Shown in pieces: positions 36,323 to 44,577 of a stretch of 64,000 bases of DNA; the first letter of the stretch is position 1, and each line of letters opens with the position of its first letter. Made by a program: the position numbers and the translations under genes. Under the pieces are notes generated by a model. That model was not told where the DNA came from. It ran no database searches and saw only the letters and a program-made list of their open reading frames with translations. This stretch comes from Comamonas testosteroni (GTDB lineage: Bacteria > Pseudomonadota > Gammaproteobacteria > Burkholderiales > Burkholderiaceae_C): NCBI RefSeq assembly GCF_003569915.1, contig NZ_KZ984449.1, forward strand, positions 89,809 to 153,808. The letters are read 5' to 3'.

Positions 36323-37120
36323 ATGCATATCTGCCATCCGTCATCACCACAGGCTGCGCAATCGCTGGCCAACAGGCTTGGCAGCAAGGCCTGCTTTATT
36401 GCGGGCGGAACTCTGCTGCAGCAAGGCTGGGACGAGTCTCGCCTTGCTCCGCCGGGCACGCAGTTCATCAATATCCAGCACTGGCCGCAAACCCAGCAGA
36501 TCGAATTGCAGGATGGCCATCTGCGCATAGGTGCAGGCGTGCGACTGGAGGCTGCCCGTACTCATGCATTGGTTGCAGAACATGCACCGCTGCTGGCCCA
36601 GACCATTGCGCAACTGGGTGCCATGGGCGTGCGCCGCCTGGGCACATTGGGCGGCAATATCGGCTGGGGCGAAGGCGATTGCTGCCCGCTGCTGCTGGCC
36701 ATGGATACCCAGGTGGAACTGGCGGATGGCAGCTTGCATGCACTGGCCGAAGTAATGCAGCACAAGACCCGCCCGCTGATGGTGGCCTTCTGGCTGCCGG
36801 TGCCTGCAGCAGAGAACAACGCACCACTGGTGTTTGAAAAAATTGGCTACCGCGCAGCGTTTTCACCGGCCCGCCTGCGCATGGCCATGCGCTGGAACCA
36901 GGCAGACAAAGGCTGCGCCGTGGATCGCATCGCCGCCGCTGCACCCGGCTTGCCCGTGCATCGCCTGGGCGCCACCGAGAAGCTGCTGGCCTATGCGCAG
37001 GAGCTTTCCATTCGCCCCACTGTGGCCGATATCCGCACCACCTGCCAGCAAACCCTGCCACCCGAACTGGCCACCATGGCCAGCCGCGTGATTGCCGGGC
37101 ATTGCGGTCTGCTCGTCTAG
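36323..37120 (+). CDS. xanthine dehydrogenase-family FAD-binding subunit
   Basis: 265 residues from the ATG at 36323. FIAGGTLLQQGW is the first FAD loop. GVRRLGTLGGNIGWGEGDCCPLLLAMD is the second, which usually reads ATLGGN-(A/C)xASPxxD. A CO-dehydrogenase flavoprotein C-terminal domain follows. Slightly shorter than the usual 275-290. It passes electrons from the 2Fe-2S subunit to NAD+ or a quinone. The gene order FAD, Mo, FeS matches the B. subtilis pucC-pucD-pucE arrangement. Confidence 0.87.
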   Translation: MHICHPSSPQAAQSLANRLGSKACFIAGGTLLQQGWDESRLAPPGTQFINIQHWPQTQQIELQDGHLRIGAGVRLEAARTHALVAEHAPLLAQTIAQLGAMGVRRLGTLGGNIGWGEGDCCPLLLAMDTQVELADGSLHALAEVMQHKTRPLMVAFWLPVPAAENNAPLVFEKIGYRAAFSPARLRMAMRWNQADKGCAVDRIAAAAPGLPVHRLGATEKLLAYAQELSIRPTVADIRTTCQQTLPPELATMASRVIAGHCGLLV

Positions 37121-37130
37121 TTTGTTTGCC

Positions 37131-39443
37131 ATGCGCACCACTACGCCTCACCATACGCATCACCAAATCCGGGATCTGGGCACCGAGCCGCTGCAGCCCC
37201 GCCCTGATGCAGCAGCCAAGCTCAGCGGCAACCCCGGCTTTCTGACGGACCGCATTCAAGCGGGCCAGTTGCGCGGCGCCATTCTGGGCAGCCCCAACCC
37301 GCATGCGTGCATTGTGCGCATCGACACCAGCGCAGCCACTGCCCTGCCCGGTGTGCATGCCGTTGTCACCCATGCAGATATCCCCGGCATCAAGCACTAC
37401 GGTCTGCGCAAGGTGGACAGGCCCGTGCTCTGCATAGACAAGATACGCCATGTGGGCGACCCGGTTGCAGCCGTTGCGGCGGTGGATATGGCAACAGCAC
37501 GCGCGGCGCTGGCGCTTATCCATGTTGAATATGAAGTGCTGCCCGTGGTGACCGATGCGCAGGCCGCACTTGCCCCCGAGCAAACCGCAGAGCGACTGGT
37601 GCACAGCAGCGGCAATCTGCTGCATGCCGCAAGCTATCAGCAAGGCAATGCCCATGCCGCGCAGACTGCAAGCGCGCACTGGGTGCAGGACAGCTATTCC
37701 ACCCCCCGTCAGATGCATGCGTTTCTAGAGACCGAAGGCGGTGTGGCCGAGCCCGATGGTGCAGGCGGCTTGCGCCTGTTCTTTGGCGGCCATAACCCGG
37801 CGCGTGAAAAGCAGGTAATTGCCGACATGCTGGGCCTGCCTCACGACAAAGTCCATGCCGTGGGCACACCCGTGGGCGGATCGTATGGCGGCAAGGATGA
37901 GCTGACGGTGCAGCCCATAGCCGCCTTGCTGGCCTGGAAAGCGCAGCGCCCCGTGCGCCTGCATCTGACGCGGCCTCAGTCCGTGGATCTGGGCGTCAAG
38001 CGCCACCCCATGCAGATACGCATGCGCACCGGCTGCGATGCACAAGGCAAGCTCACGTTTCACCAAGTTGAAATTCTGGCCGACACCGGTGCCTATGCCA
38101 CGCATGGCCCCGAGGTGCTGGACGCCGCACTGGAGCACGCACCCGGCCCCTACCACTATCAAGCGGTTGATATCAGCGCCAGGCTGGCCTACACCAATAA
38201 CGGCATTGCCGGTGCGTTTCGCGGCTTTGGTGCCGTGCAGGTGCAGTTTGCGCTGGAGCAGCAAATCGACCGCCTCGCCGCACTGGCAGGCATGGCCTCC
38301 GATGAATTCCGCGCCATCAATCTTGCAGCGCCCTATGCACCCGGCCCGCTGGGTCAGTATGTTGTGCCGTTTGATGGCGCGCAGCGCGCGCTCGATGTCG
38401 CCCGCCAGCAGCCTTTGTGGCGCGGGCCGCATCGCTGGCATAGCGACTGCGGGCGCTATATACATGGCGTGGGCCTGACACTGATTCATCGCAGCGATGG
38501 CTTTGGCAAAGGCGGGCCCAGCGACTGCCGCATGGAACTGGCTCTGGCCGAAGATGGTGCGATCGAGCTGCGCAGCGGCTTTACCGAGCTGGGACAGAAC
38601 CTCGTCGGTGCCATTCAAAACCTGTGTGCCGAGCAACTGGGCTGCTGCCTCTCTGTCGTAAGACCTGTGCTGGGCGACACGCGCTGCACGCCAGACTCAG
38701 GCCCTGTCGCCGCATCCCGCGCCACCACACTGGTCTGGCGCGCATTGCAGCAAAGCGCGCAAGCCTGGCAAGAGCAATTGCTGAGCGCTGCAGCCCTATT
38801 GCTGCCGCATTCAGAGCGTCATTTTTGCTGCGGCAAGCTGGGCATTGAAGGCGGTATTGAAGGCGCAAGTGGACTGCTCATCAGCTACGCAGAGCTGGCC
38901 CGGGCGATGGGCACCAAGCGCCCCTGCATCGCCCTCCATCTGCACGGCGAAGACCCCGACAGCAATGCGCATGACACGCACTTTGTCTTTGGTGCCTGCG
39001 CCGCGATTGCCCGGGTGCAGGTAGATACCTGGACGGGCGTGGTGCGCGTGCAGGACATGGTGATGTGCACGGCACTGGGGCCTGTCGCTTCGGCACAAGG
39101 CTATCTGGGTCAGATGGAAGGCGGCGCAGTGATTGGGCTGGCCATGTGCACCCAGGAAGATCTGCAATGCGTGGACGGCCACTACACCGCGCGCAATCTG
39201 GACGGCTATCTGATCCCCACCATGGCCGACGCCCCGCGCATGCAGGTGCTGGCGATTGAGAACCTGCCCAAGGACGACCCCATAGGCCCGCGCGGTGCGG
39301 GCGAGATCAGCGTGAACTTTGCACTGCCCGCCGTGGCCAATGCGCTGGCCACCGCGCTGCAGCACCCTGTCACCCATATCCCCATGACCCCGGCGCGTGT
39401 GATTGCAGCGCTGGAGTCCAGCCTGGAAAGCGTCACGCCATGA
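37131..39443 (+). CDS. xanthine dehydrogenase-family molybdenum-binding subunit (PucD-like)
   Basis: 770 residues from the ATG at 37131. It strongly recalls B. subtilis PucD throughout, including RQMHAFLETEGGVAEPD, GGSYGGKDELTVQP and NNGIAGAFRGFG. The catalytic glutamate is E725 in GPRGAGEISVN. It holds the molybdopterin cofactor and hydroxylates a heterocycle, classically hypoxanthine or xanthine. No XdhC/MobA-type maturation gene is adjacent. Unusually many Cys lie in the C-terminal half (ELGCCLS, HFCCGKLG). The stop overlaps the next start by 4 nt. Confidence 0.9.
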   Translation: MRTTTPHHTHHQIRDLGTEPLQPRPDAAAKLSGNPGFLTDRIQAGQLRGAILGSPNPHACIVRIDTSAATALPGVHAVVTHADIPGIKHYGLRKVDRPVLCIDKIRHVGDPVAAVAAVDMATARAALALIHVEYEVLPVVTDAQAALAPEQTAERLVHSSGNLLHAASYQQGNAHAAQTASAHWVQDSYSTPRQMHAFLETEGGVAEPDGAGGLRLFFGGHNPAREKQVIADMLGLPHDKVHAVGTPVGGSYGGKDELTVQPIAALLAWKAQRPVRLHLTRPQSVDLGVKRHPMQIRMRTGCDAQGKLTFHQVEILADTGAYATHGPEVLDAALEHAPGPYHYQAVDISARLAYTNNGIAGAFRGFGAVQVQFALEQQIDRLAALAGMASDEFRAINLAAPYAPGPLGQYVVPFDGAQRALDVARQQPLWRGPHRWHSDCGRYIHGVGLTLIHRSDGFGKGGPSDCRMELALAEDGAIELRSGFTELGQNLVGAIQNLCAEQLGCCLSVVRPVLGDTRCTPDSGPVAASRATTLVWRALQQSAQAWQEQLLSAAALLLPHSERHFCCGKLGIEGGIEGASGLLISYAELARAMGTKRPCIALHLHGEDPDSNAHDTHFVFGACAAIARVQVDTWTGVVRVQDMVMCTALGPVASAQGYLGQMEGGAVIGLAMCTQEDLQCVDGHYTARNLDGYLIPTMADAPRMQVLAIENLPKDDPIGPRGAGEISVNFALPAVANALATALQHPVTHIPMTPARVIAALESSLESVTP

Positions 39444-40003
39444 CCAGCATTGCCCACGAAGAAACACCCGCTATTGCCAACGCAGTCTGCAGCGCCGCAC
39501 CTCCATTGGCCCCAGCGGCTGCACAACCCTGCGGTGACTTCACACTCCAGCTGCAATTGAATGGTCAGCATGTCAGTGTGCAATGCAGCCCCGACACCCG
39601 CTTGCTCACCCTGCTGCGCGAGAATTGGTTGCTGACCGGTGCCAAGCCTGGCTGCGAAGTGGGCCGCTGCGGTGCCTGCATGGTCTGGCTCAATGGCGAG
39701 CCCGTGAACTCCTGTCTGCTGATGGCCTATCAGGTGCAAGGCCAGTCCGTGCGCACCATTGAATCCGTAGCACAAGACGAAGCTAGCCAGCCGGTGCGCG
39801 ATGCGCTGGCCGCTTGCGGTGGCGTGCAATGCGGCTATTGCACCGCTGGCATGGTGATGAGCATGAGCTGGCTGCACCAGCAGCAACCCCGCCCTTCCGC
39901 GCAGGAAGCCGAAGCGCTGATGTGCGGCAATCTGTGCCGCTGCACCGGCTATGGCGGCATACGGCGTGCAGTGCATCAGCTGTTTGCTGCAGAAAATTCC
40001 TGA
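39440..40003 (+). CDS. xanthine dehydrogenase-family 2Fe-2S subunit
   Basis: 187 residues. The plant-type 2Fe-2S cluster ligands are C72, C77, C80 and C92. The second cluster uses C131, C134, C166 and C168 (CGYC and LCRC). An Ala-rich N-terminal extension of about 32 residues precedes the ferredoxin domain; usual members are about 160 residues. It transfers electrons from molybdenum to FAD. Last gene of the operon, directly followed by a dispersed repeat. Confidence 0.93.
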   Translation: MTSIAHEETPAIANAVCSAAPPLAPAAAQPCGDFTLQLQLNGQHVSVQCSPDTRLLTLLRENWLLTGAKPGCEVGRCGACMVWLNGEPVNSCLLMAYQVQGQSVRTIESVAQDEASQPVRDALAACGGVQCGYCTAGMVMSMSWLHQQQPRPSAQEAEALMCGNLCRCTGYGGIRRAVHQLFAAENS

Positions 40004-40050
40004 TTTGATAGCTGCAAGCCTATATACCTAATGGACTAGAGGCCTATTTA
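40002..40050 (+). repeat. dispersed ~48-bp repeat, copy 6 (best consensus)
   Basis: TTTGATAGCTGCAAGCC TATATACCTAATGGACTAGAGGCC TATTT in order. Starts at the stop codon of the 2Fe-2S subunit gene. Confidence 0.75.
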
Positions 40051-40176
40051 CCTCGTATTTTTGCCAAATTTCCCCAATCCATAAGCAGGCAAGTTTTTCA
40101 AGGCATGGCTGGCGCGCCCAAGATCGGACAATAGAGGCCTTGCCCGCAGACAGCTCGGCTCCGGCCGATTCATGCC

Positions 40177-41133
40177 ATGAAAACAAATATTGCCGCTTAT
40201 GCGCTGGGTCTGGGCTTGAGCCTGGGTGCCAGCGGTTGGGCCATCGCCGCTCAGCCTTTGCTCACGCCTGAACAACTGCAGCCCTTGCTGCAGCAGGCCG
40301 ATGTGCGCCTTATCGATATCCGCGACCCCAAGGCTTTTGAGGGCGGCCATATCGCCAGCGCCGTCAACGCCCCTTACGGCAAATGGCGCGGCCCCGCGAC
40401 CAACCCTGGCGAGCTGCCCGACCAGCCCAAACTCGTCGCATTGGTTCAATCGCTGGGACTGACGCCTGCCACCCATGCCGTGGTGATCTCCAGCGGCGCA
40501 GATGCCACGGACTTTGGTGCCATGGCCCGCGTGTACTGGACGCTCAAGAGCCTGGGCCTCAAAGAGCTTTCCATCGTCAACGGAGGCATGAAAGCCTGGG
40601 AAGCCGCAGGCAAGCCCGTGGGCAAGACCACCGTGCAGATTGCGCCCAGCAACTACGCGCCCACCTTTGATGCCAACTGGCTGGCCACGCAGCAGGATGT
40701 GAACAAGCATCTGGATTTATCGAATGCGGCGCTGGTCGATTCGCGCCCCGATGCTTTCTATCAGGGCAAGACCCGCGCACCTGCCGCCAAGATTTCCGGC
40801 ACGCTGCCCGGTGCGCAGCAACTGGACTTTAACCAGTGGTTTGAGCCTGGCACTTCCAAGTTTGTCGATGCCACCAAGGCCAAAGACATTGCGGCCAAGA
40901 TTCAGCGCCAGCAAGGTCAGGACACCGTCGCCTTCTGCAATACCGGGCACTGGGCCGCGACGGACTGGTTTGGTCTGTCTGAAATGGCGGGCCTGCCCAA
41001 TGTGAAGCTGTATGCAGGATCGATGGTGGACTGGACTCAGTCCAAGGAGGCTCCGCGCATGGCTAATCAGCCAGGACGCATGCAGTCATTGGCCTATGAC
41101 GCCCAAAAGTGGTGGGATAAAAAATTCAAATAA
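40177..41133 (+). CDS. periplasmic two-domain rhodanese (sulfurtransferase)
   Basis: 318 residues with a signal peptide (GLGLSLGASGWAIAAQ, cut after AIA or IAA) and two rhodanese domains. The first (about 30-145) lacks the active cysteine (VVISSGADATDFG). The second has C254 in AFCNTGHWAATDWF. It transfers sulfane sulfur in the periplasm. It is followed by a YeeE/YedE sulfur transporter, so it probably supplies or processes the transported sulfur species, such as thiosulfate or persulfide. Confidence 0.9.
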   Translation: MKTNIAAYALGLGLSLGASGWAIAAQPLLTPEQLQPLLQQADVRLIDIRDPKAFEGGHIASAVNAPYGKWRGPATNPGELPDQPKLVALVQSLGLTPATHAVVISSGADATDFGAMARVYWTLKSLGLKELSIVNGGMKAWEAAGKPVGKTTVQIAPSNYAPTFDANWLATQQDVNKHLDLSNAALVDSRPDAFYQGKTRAPAAKISGTLPGAQQLDFNQWFEPGTSKFVDATKAKDIAAKIQRQQGQDTVAFCNTGHWAATDWFGLSEMAGLPNVKLYAGSMVDWTQSKEAPRMANQPGRMQSLAYDAQKWWDKKFK

Positions 41134-41181
41134 AAACTGCTCACAGCGCTTTTATATCAATCGCTGATAGCTATCAAATTT
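41132..41181 (-). repeat. dispersed ~48-bp repeat, copy 7
   Basis: In reverse orientation: AAATTTGATAGCTATCAGCG ... TATAAAAGCGCTGTGAGCAG. Between the rhodanese and YeeE genes. Confidence 0.65.
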
Positions 41182-41191
41182 ATAGAAATCA

Positions 41192-42289
41192 ATGAAACGA
41201 CTCCCCATCTCAGCCGTTCTGGCTGTCTTCTTTGGCTGGCTACTCTGGTCAGTCTCTGTGCGTCAGGCGGCGCTGTTTGCCGTGGGCATTGGTCTGGGCG
41301 CGGTGCTGGCGGGCAAGCGCTTTGGCTTTACCACCGGCTGGCGCATGCTGGTGGAAGAGAAAGACGGCAGCGGCATCTTTGGCCAGTTGCTGCTGCTGGC
41401 TCTGGCTGCTGTACTGGCCATGCCATTGCTCGGTCATTTTCCTGAACTGACTGCCGCACTGGGCCCGCCCAGCATCAGCTTGCTGATTGGCGCTTTTGTC
41501 TTTGGTTTGTGCATGCAGATTGCAGATGGCTGCGGCAGCGGCACGCTGTACAAGGCGGGCATGGGCATTCCGATGAACACGGCCATCCTGCCCGTGTTTG
41601 CGATTGGCAGCTTTTTGGGCAGCCTGCATCTGGGCTGGTGGCTGGATCTGGGCAATACCGCTCCGGTCGGCTTGGTCACTGAATGGGGCTGGCAAAAAGC
41701 GCTGGCTGCCACGCTGATTGCGCTAGCCGTAGTCGCTGCAGGCGTGGCCTTGTATGTGAAAAAAGCCAATGCCGCCATGGGCCGCACGGCCAAGCCGCTG
41801 CTGGTGCGCAAATGGATGGTGGGGGCGGTGCTGCTGGCCATTTTTGCCACGCTGAACCTCATCATCGCGGGCCAGCCTTGGGGCGTGGTCTATGGCTTTG
41901 GTCTGTGGGCCGCCAAAGTGGCCAATGCCACGGGCGCGGTGGACCTGGCCAATAACTGGTTCTGGAGCCAGCCCGGCAATGCCGCGCGCCTGCATGAGAC
42001 CGTGCTGCTGGACGTAACCAGCATCACCAATATCGGCATTCTGGGCGGCGCGCTGTGGATTGCAGCAGGCAAGCCTGCTGCCGCCAAGGCGCTGACGGGC
42101 ACGCAATGGGTGGTCGCGCTGGTTGCGGGTCTGGTGCTGGGCTATAGCTCGCGTCTGGCTTTTGGCTGCAATGTGGGCGCCATGCTGTCGGGCATTTCCA
42201 CGGGCTCCATCCACGGCTGGATCTGGGTGCCTTGCGCTTTTTTGGGCACGATTTTTGGCCTGCGCATTCGTCGCCATTTTGGCTTTTAA
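41192..42289 (+). CDS. YeeE/YedE (TsuA-type) sulfur-compound transporter
   Basis: 365 residues with about nine or ten membrane segments. Both family repeats are seen: GLCMQIADGCGSGTLYKAG and SRLAFGCNVGAMLSGISTGSIHGW. Cysteines in these loops relay thiosulfate through the membrane in characterised YeeE. It probably imports thiosulfate or a related sulfur species. The upstream rhodanese and downstream 57-residue protein form a likely operon; the gap to the latter is 15 nt. Confidence 0.88.
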   Translation: MKRLPISAVLAVFFGWLLWSVSVRQAALFAVGIGLGAVLAGKRFGFTTGWRMLVEEKDGSGIFGQLLLLALAAVLAMPLLGHFPELTAALGPPSISLLIGAFVFGLCMQIADGCGSGTLYKAGMGIPMNTAILPVFAIGSFLGSLHLGWWLDLGNTAPVGLVTEWGWQKALAATLIALAVVAAGVALYVKKANAAMGRTAKPLLVRKWMVGAVLLAIFATLNLIIAGQPWGVVYGFGLWAAKVANATGAVDLANNWFWSQPGNAARLHETVLLDVTSITNIGILGGALWIAAGKPAAAKALTGTQWVVALVAGLVLGYSSRLAFGCNVGAMLSGISTGSIHGWIWVPCAFLGTIFGLRIRRHFGF

Positions 42290-42304
42290 GGCGGGAGAGA
42301 TTTC

Positions 42305-42478
42305 ATGACACAACCCAACCTCTTGCGCAGCGCCTTCTGGGCCGTGCTGGTCCTGTTTCTGGTCTGGGACTTCTGGCAGTCACCCAGGATTGATCTGCGC
42401 TTTGAAGCACCGCTAATTGCCGCAGGCTCCGGCCAGGCGACACAGGGCGGCCACTGCTCCATGCCTTCTGGCAAATAA
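42305..42478 (+). CDS. 57-residue membrane protein with a Cys-containing tail
   Basis: A short gene with a good GGGAGAG site 6 nt before the ATG. One membrane helix (about 9-23, SAFWAVLVLFLVWDF) is followed by a polar segment and a flexible C-terminus GGHCSMPSGK with a single Cys51 next to His50. It lies 15 nt after the YeeE gene and ends just before a strong terminator, so it is the last gene of the sulfur operon. No family is recognised. An accessory role in sulfur relay is inferred from position and the lone Cys. Confidence 0.7.
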   Translation: MTQPNLLRSAFWAVLVLFLVWDFWQSPRIDLRFEAPLIAAGSGQATQGGHCSMPSGK

Positions 42479-42497
42479 GCGCCTGCCTTATTTCATC

Positions 42498-42529
42498 AGC
42501 CCCGCAGCAGTCCGCTGGCGGGGCTTTTT
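42498..42529 (+). terminator. rho-independent terminator of the rhodanese-YeeE operon
   Basis: The stem AGCCCCGC (42498-42505) pairs with GCGGGGCT (42518-42525), followed by T residues to 42529. It touches the stop of the convergent DedA-rhodanese gene. Confidence 0.85.
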
Positions 42530-43503
42530 CACGCCTGACCGGGCTGGCGTGGCTCGCTCACTGTCTCCACATTCAGGCCTGCGGCCTCCCAGGCGCTCAG
42601 CCCGCCAACCAGTGGCCGCACATTGGTAAAGCCTGCGCGCTGCAACTGCCGTGCCACACGCGCCGCTGATATTTCATTCGGGCAATCGCAATAGACCACC
42701 ACTCCATGCTGGTGCTGATCGCGCGGCAGCAGGGCCTCATAGGCGGCCACACCTTTGGGCAGATGCTCACCCTTCCACAGTCTGGCACCGGGAATATGCG
42801 CGCGGTCATAAAGCATGGGCTCGCGCACATCGATCACCGTGGGGCTTGCGCCCTGGGCATGCAGACCCGCCAGCTCGGCCACGGAGATGCGCGGCATCTT
42901 GAGTGTGCGCACCATGCGCTGGCGCTGCCACCATTTGCGCGCCACAAATATGGCAAAGGCTACGCTCAGCAGCAGCAGACCCCATTTGCCCAGCGCGGTA
43001 AGCACGTCCAGCAAGTCCTGCACCGTGGATGAAAACAGCGAGCCCAGAAACACGGCAGAGCCAACCCAGATCAGCGCGCCCAGCGTATCGAACAGCACAA
43101 AGGTGCGCAGCGGCGTGCCCACCACCCCGGCCAAGGCGCTGGCAATCGATGCAAAGCCCGGCACAAACTTGGCCACCAGCAAGGACTTGGCGCCCCAGCG
43201 CCCATAGACGGATTCGGTCTGGCGAATGCAGGCATCGGGTGAGAGCGAAATGCGGCAGATGCGGCCCAGTACCCGGTGCCCGTAAGCTTTGCCCGCGTGG
43301 TACCAGAGCACATCGGCAATCAGCGCTGCGCCGACTGCCACGGCCGTGAGCCAGCCCAGCCGCGCCAGGCTTTCACCTTCAAGAGCACCCGTCACCACCA
43401 ACACCGGATAAGCGGGAATGGGCGCGCCCAGCTGCTCGATCAGCACGTTGAGGAACACGATGCCAAAGCCGTATTCCCGAATCAAGTCCACCACAAAGCC
43501 CAT
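42529..43503 (-). CDS. DedA-family membrane protein fused to a rhodanese domain
   Basis: 324 residues. An N-terminal DedA/SNARE-associated domain (1-190) has the signature FVPGFASIASALAGV and a helix rich in Arg/Lys at its end (ARKWWQRQR). The cytoplasmic rhodanese domain (about 205-310) has the active C272 in VVYCDCPNE. DedA proteins flip or transport lipids and help membrane homeostasis. The rhodanese may couple this to sulfur handling. It is convergent with the sulfur operon, an arrangement that suggests a functional link. Confidence 0.88.
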   Translation of the reverse strand: MGFVVDLIREYGFGIVFLNVLIEQLGAPIPAYPVLVVTGALEGESLARLGWLTAVAVGAALIADVLWYHAGKAYGHRVLGRICRISLSPDACIRQTESVYGRWGAKSLLVAKFVPGFASIASALAGVVGTPLRTFVLFDTLGALIWVGSAVFLGSLFSSTVQDLLDVLTALGKWGLLLLSVAFAIFVARKWWQRQRMVRTLKMPRISVAELAGLHAQGASPTVIDVREPMLYDRAHIPGARLWKGEHLPKGVAAYEALLPRDQHQHGVVVYCDCPNEISAARVARQLQRAGFTNVRPLVGGLSAWEAAGLNVETVSEPRQPGQA

Positions 43504-43621
43504 GACTGTCGCTCCTGCCTTGGTCTCCCCGTTGAGAGTTCTGCAGGAATGCTAGCGGGGGCCAAACATCCCCGCCGCTGTGGGGTTGTGGCGCTTCAGG
43601 AAAATCCCTGAAGAACTTGAT

Positions 43622-44509
43622 TCATGCGCGCAGCAACAGGTGGCTGGCCACCAGATCCAGTTGCGTCGGCACATTGAGCGCCGGTGCATGGCCGCAGCCT
43701 TCGATTTCCTGCCAGTTCAGCAGCCCCTGCGCACCGGGGCCGCGTTGCAGCATCTGCTCGGCCACGCTCTTGAGCACCAGGTCGGACTCCACACCGCGCA
43801 GCAGCAGCACGGGCAGCTGCAAGGCGTCGTAATGGTCCCAGATCAGATAGTCAGCCTCATGTGCCGAGAACTGCAGCACCATCTGCGGGTCGTAATGCGG
43901 CATCAAACGCCCATCACTCAGGCGGCGCGCGCTGGTCTCGGTCAGCTTGCGCCACTCGAAGTCGCTGAGCCAGCCATAGGGCTGGTAGGTCTTGCGGAAA
44001 AAAGCCTCCAGCTCGGCCATGGTGTCAAACACTGGCGGCTGGCCCGCATAGGCCTTGATACGTTCGAGCGCGGCCTCAGCCAGCTCGGGCGCGTTGTCGT
44101 TGAGCGTGAGCGTGAGAATGCGGCTTTTGAGCGATGGCTCAAACAGGCCTGACGCGCAAACCGTGCCAATCGCCCCGCCCATGCTGGTGCCCACCCAGTG
44201 CACCTGGCCAAGTTGCAGTGCATCCATCAGCTCGCGCGCCAACTGGGCGTAAAAGCGCAGCAGGTATTCCTCGCGAGGCTTGCGACTCCACTGACTCAGG
44301 CCACGACCCAGCGTGTCCGGGCAAATCACGCGCCAGCCCTGCTCGCACAGATGCTGCGCCAGCGCATCCATATCCCGGCCCGTGCGTGCCAGCCCATGCC
44401 AGGCGATGACTACGCCGCGCTGCGGGGCCTGCGGCTGCCAGTCCATGTAATGAATTTCATAGCCGGCGCACTGCACATAACAGGAAGAAACAGCAGTCAT
44501 AGAACTCAT
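43622..44509 (-). CDS. alpha/beta hydrolase
   Basis: 295 residues. The oxyanion hole region is AWHGLARTG, the nucleophile elbow is GTSMGG, and the C-terminal His is in GCGHAPALN. Similar to epoxide-hydrolase or esterase-like alpha/beta hydrolases. It lies 68 nt downstream of the livM gene, with a dispersed repeat in the gap. It may belong to the liv operon and act on an imported compound, but this is uncertain. Confidence 0.85.
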   Translation of the reverse strand: MSSMTAVSSCYVQCAGYEIHYMDWQPQAPQRGVVIAWHGLARTGRDMDALAQHLCEQGWRVICPDTLGRGLSQWSRKPREEYLLRFYAQLARELMDALQLGQVHWVGTSMGGAIGTVCASGLFEPSLKSRILTLTLNDNAPELAEAALERIKAYAGQPPVFDTMAELEAFFRKTYQPYGWLSDFEWRKLTETSARRLSDGRLMPHYDPQMVLQFSAHEADYLIWDHYDALQLPVLLLRGVESDLVLKSVAEQMLQRGPGAQGLLNWQEIEGCGHAPALNVPTQLDLVASHLLLRA

Positions 44510-44519
44510 GATTTTGAAT

Positions 44520-44569
44520 AAAAACAGGCTTTAGTCCTGACGATATATGCGTGGGCAGCTATCAAAAAC
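44520..44569 (-). repeat. dispersed ~48-bp repeat, copy 8
   Basis: In reverse orientation: TTTTTGATAGCTGCCCACGC ATATATC ... GGACTAAAGCCTGTTTTT. Between livM and the hydrolase gene. Confidence 0.7.
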
Positions 44570-44577
44570 AAAGCACA

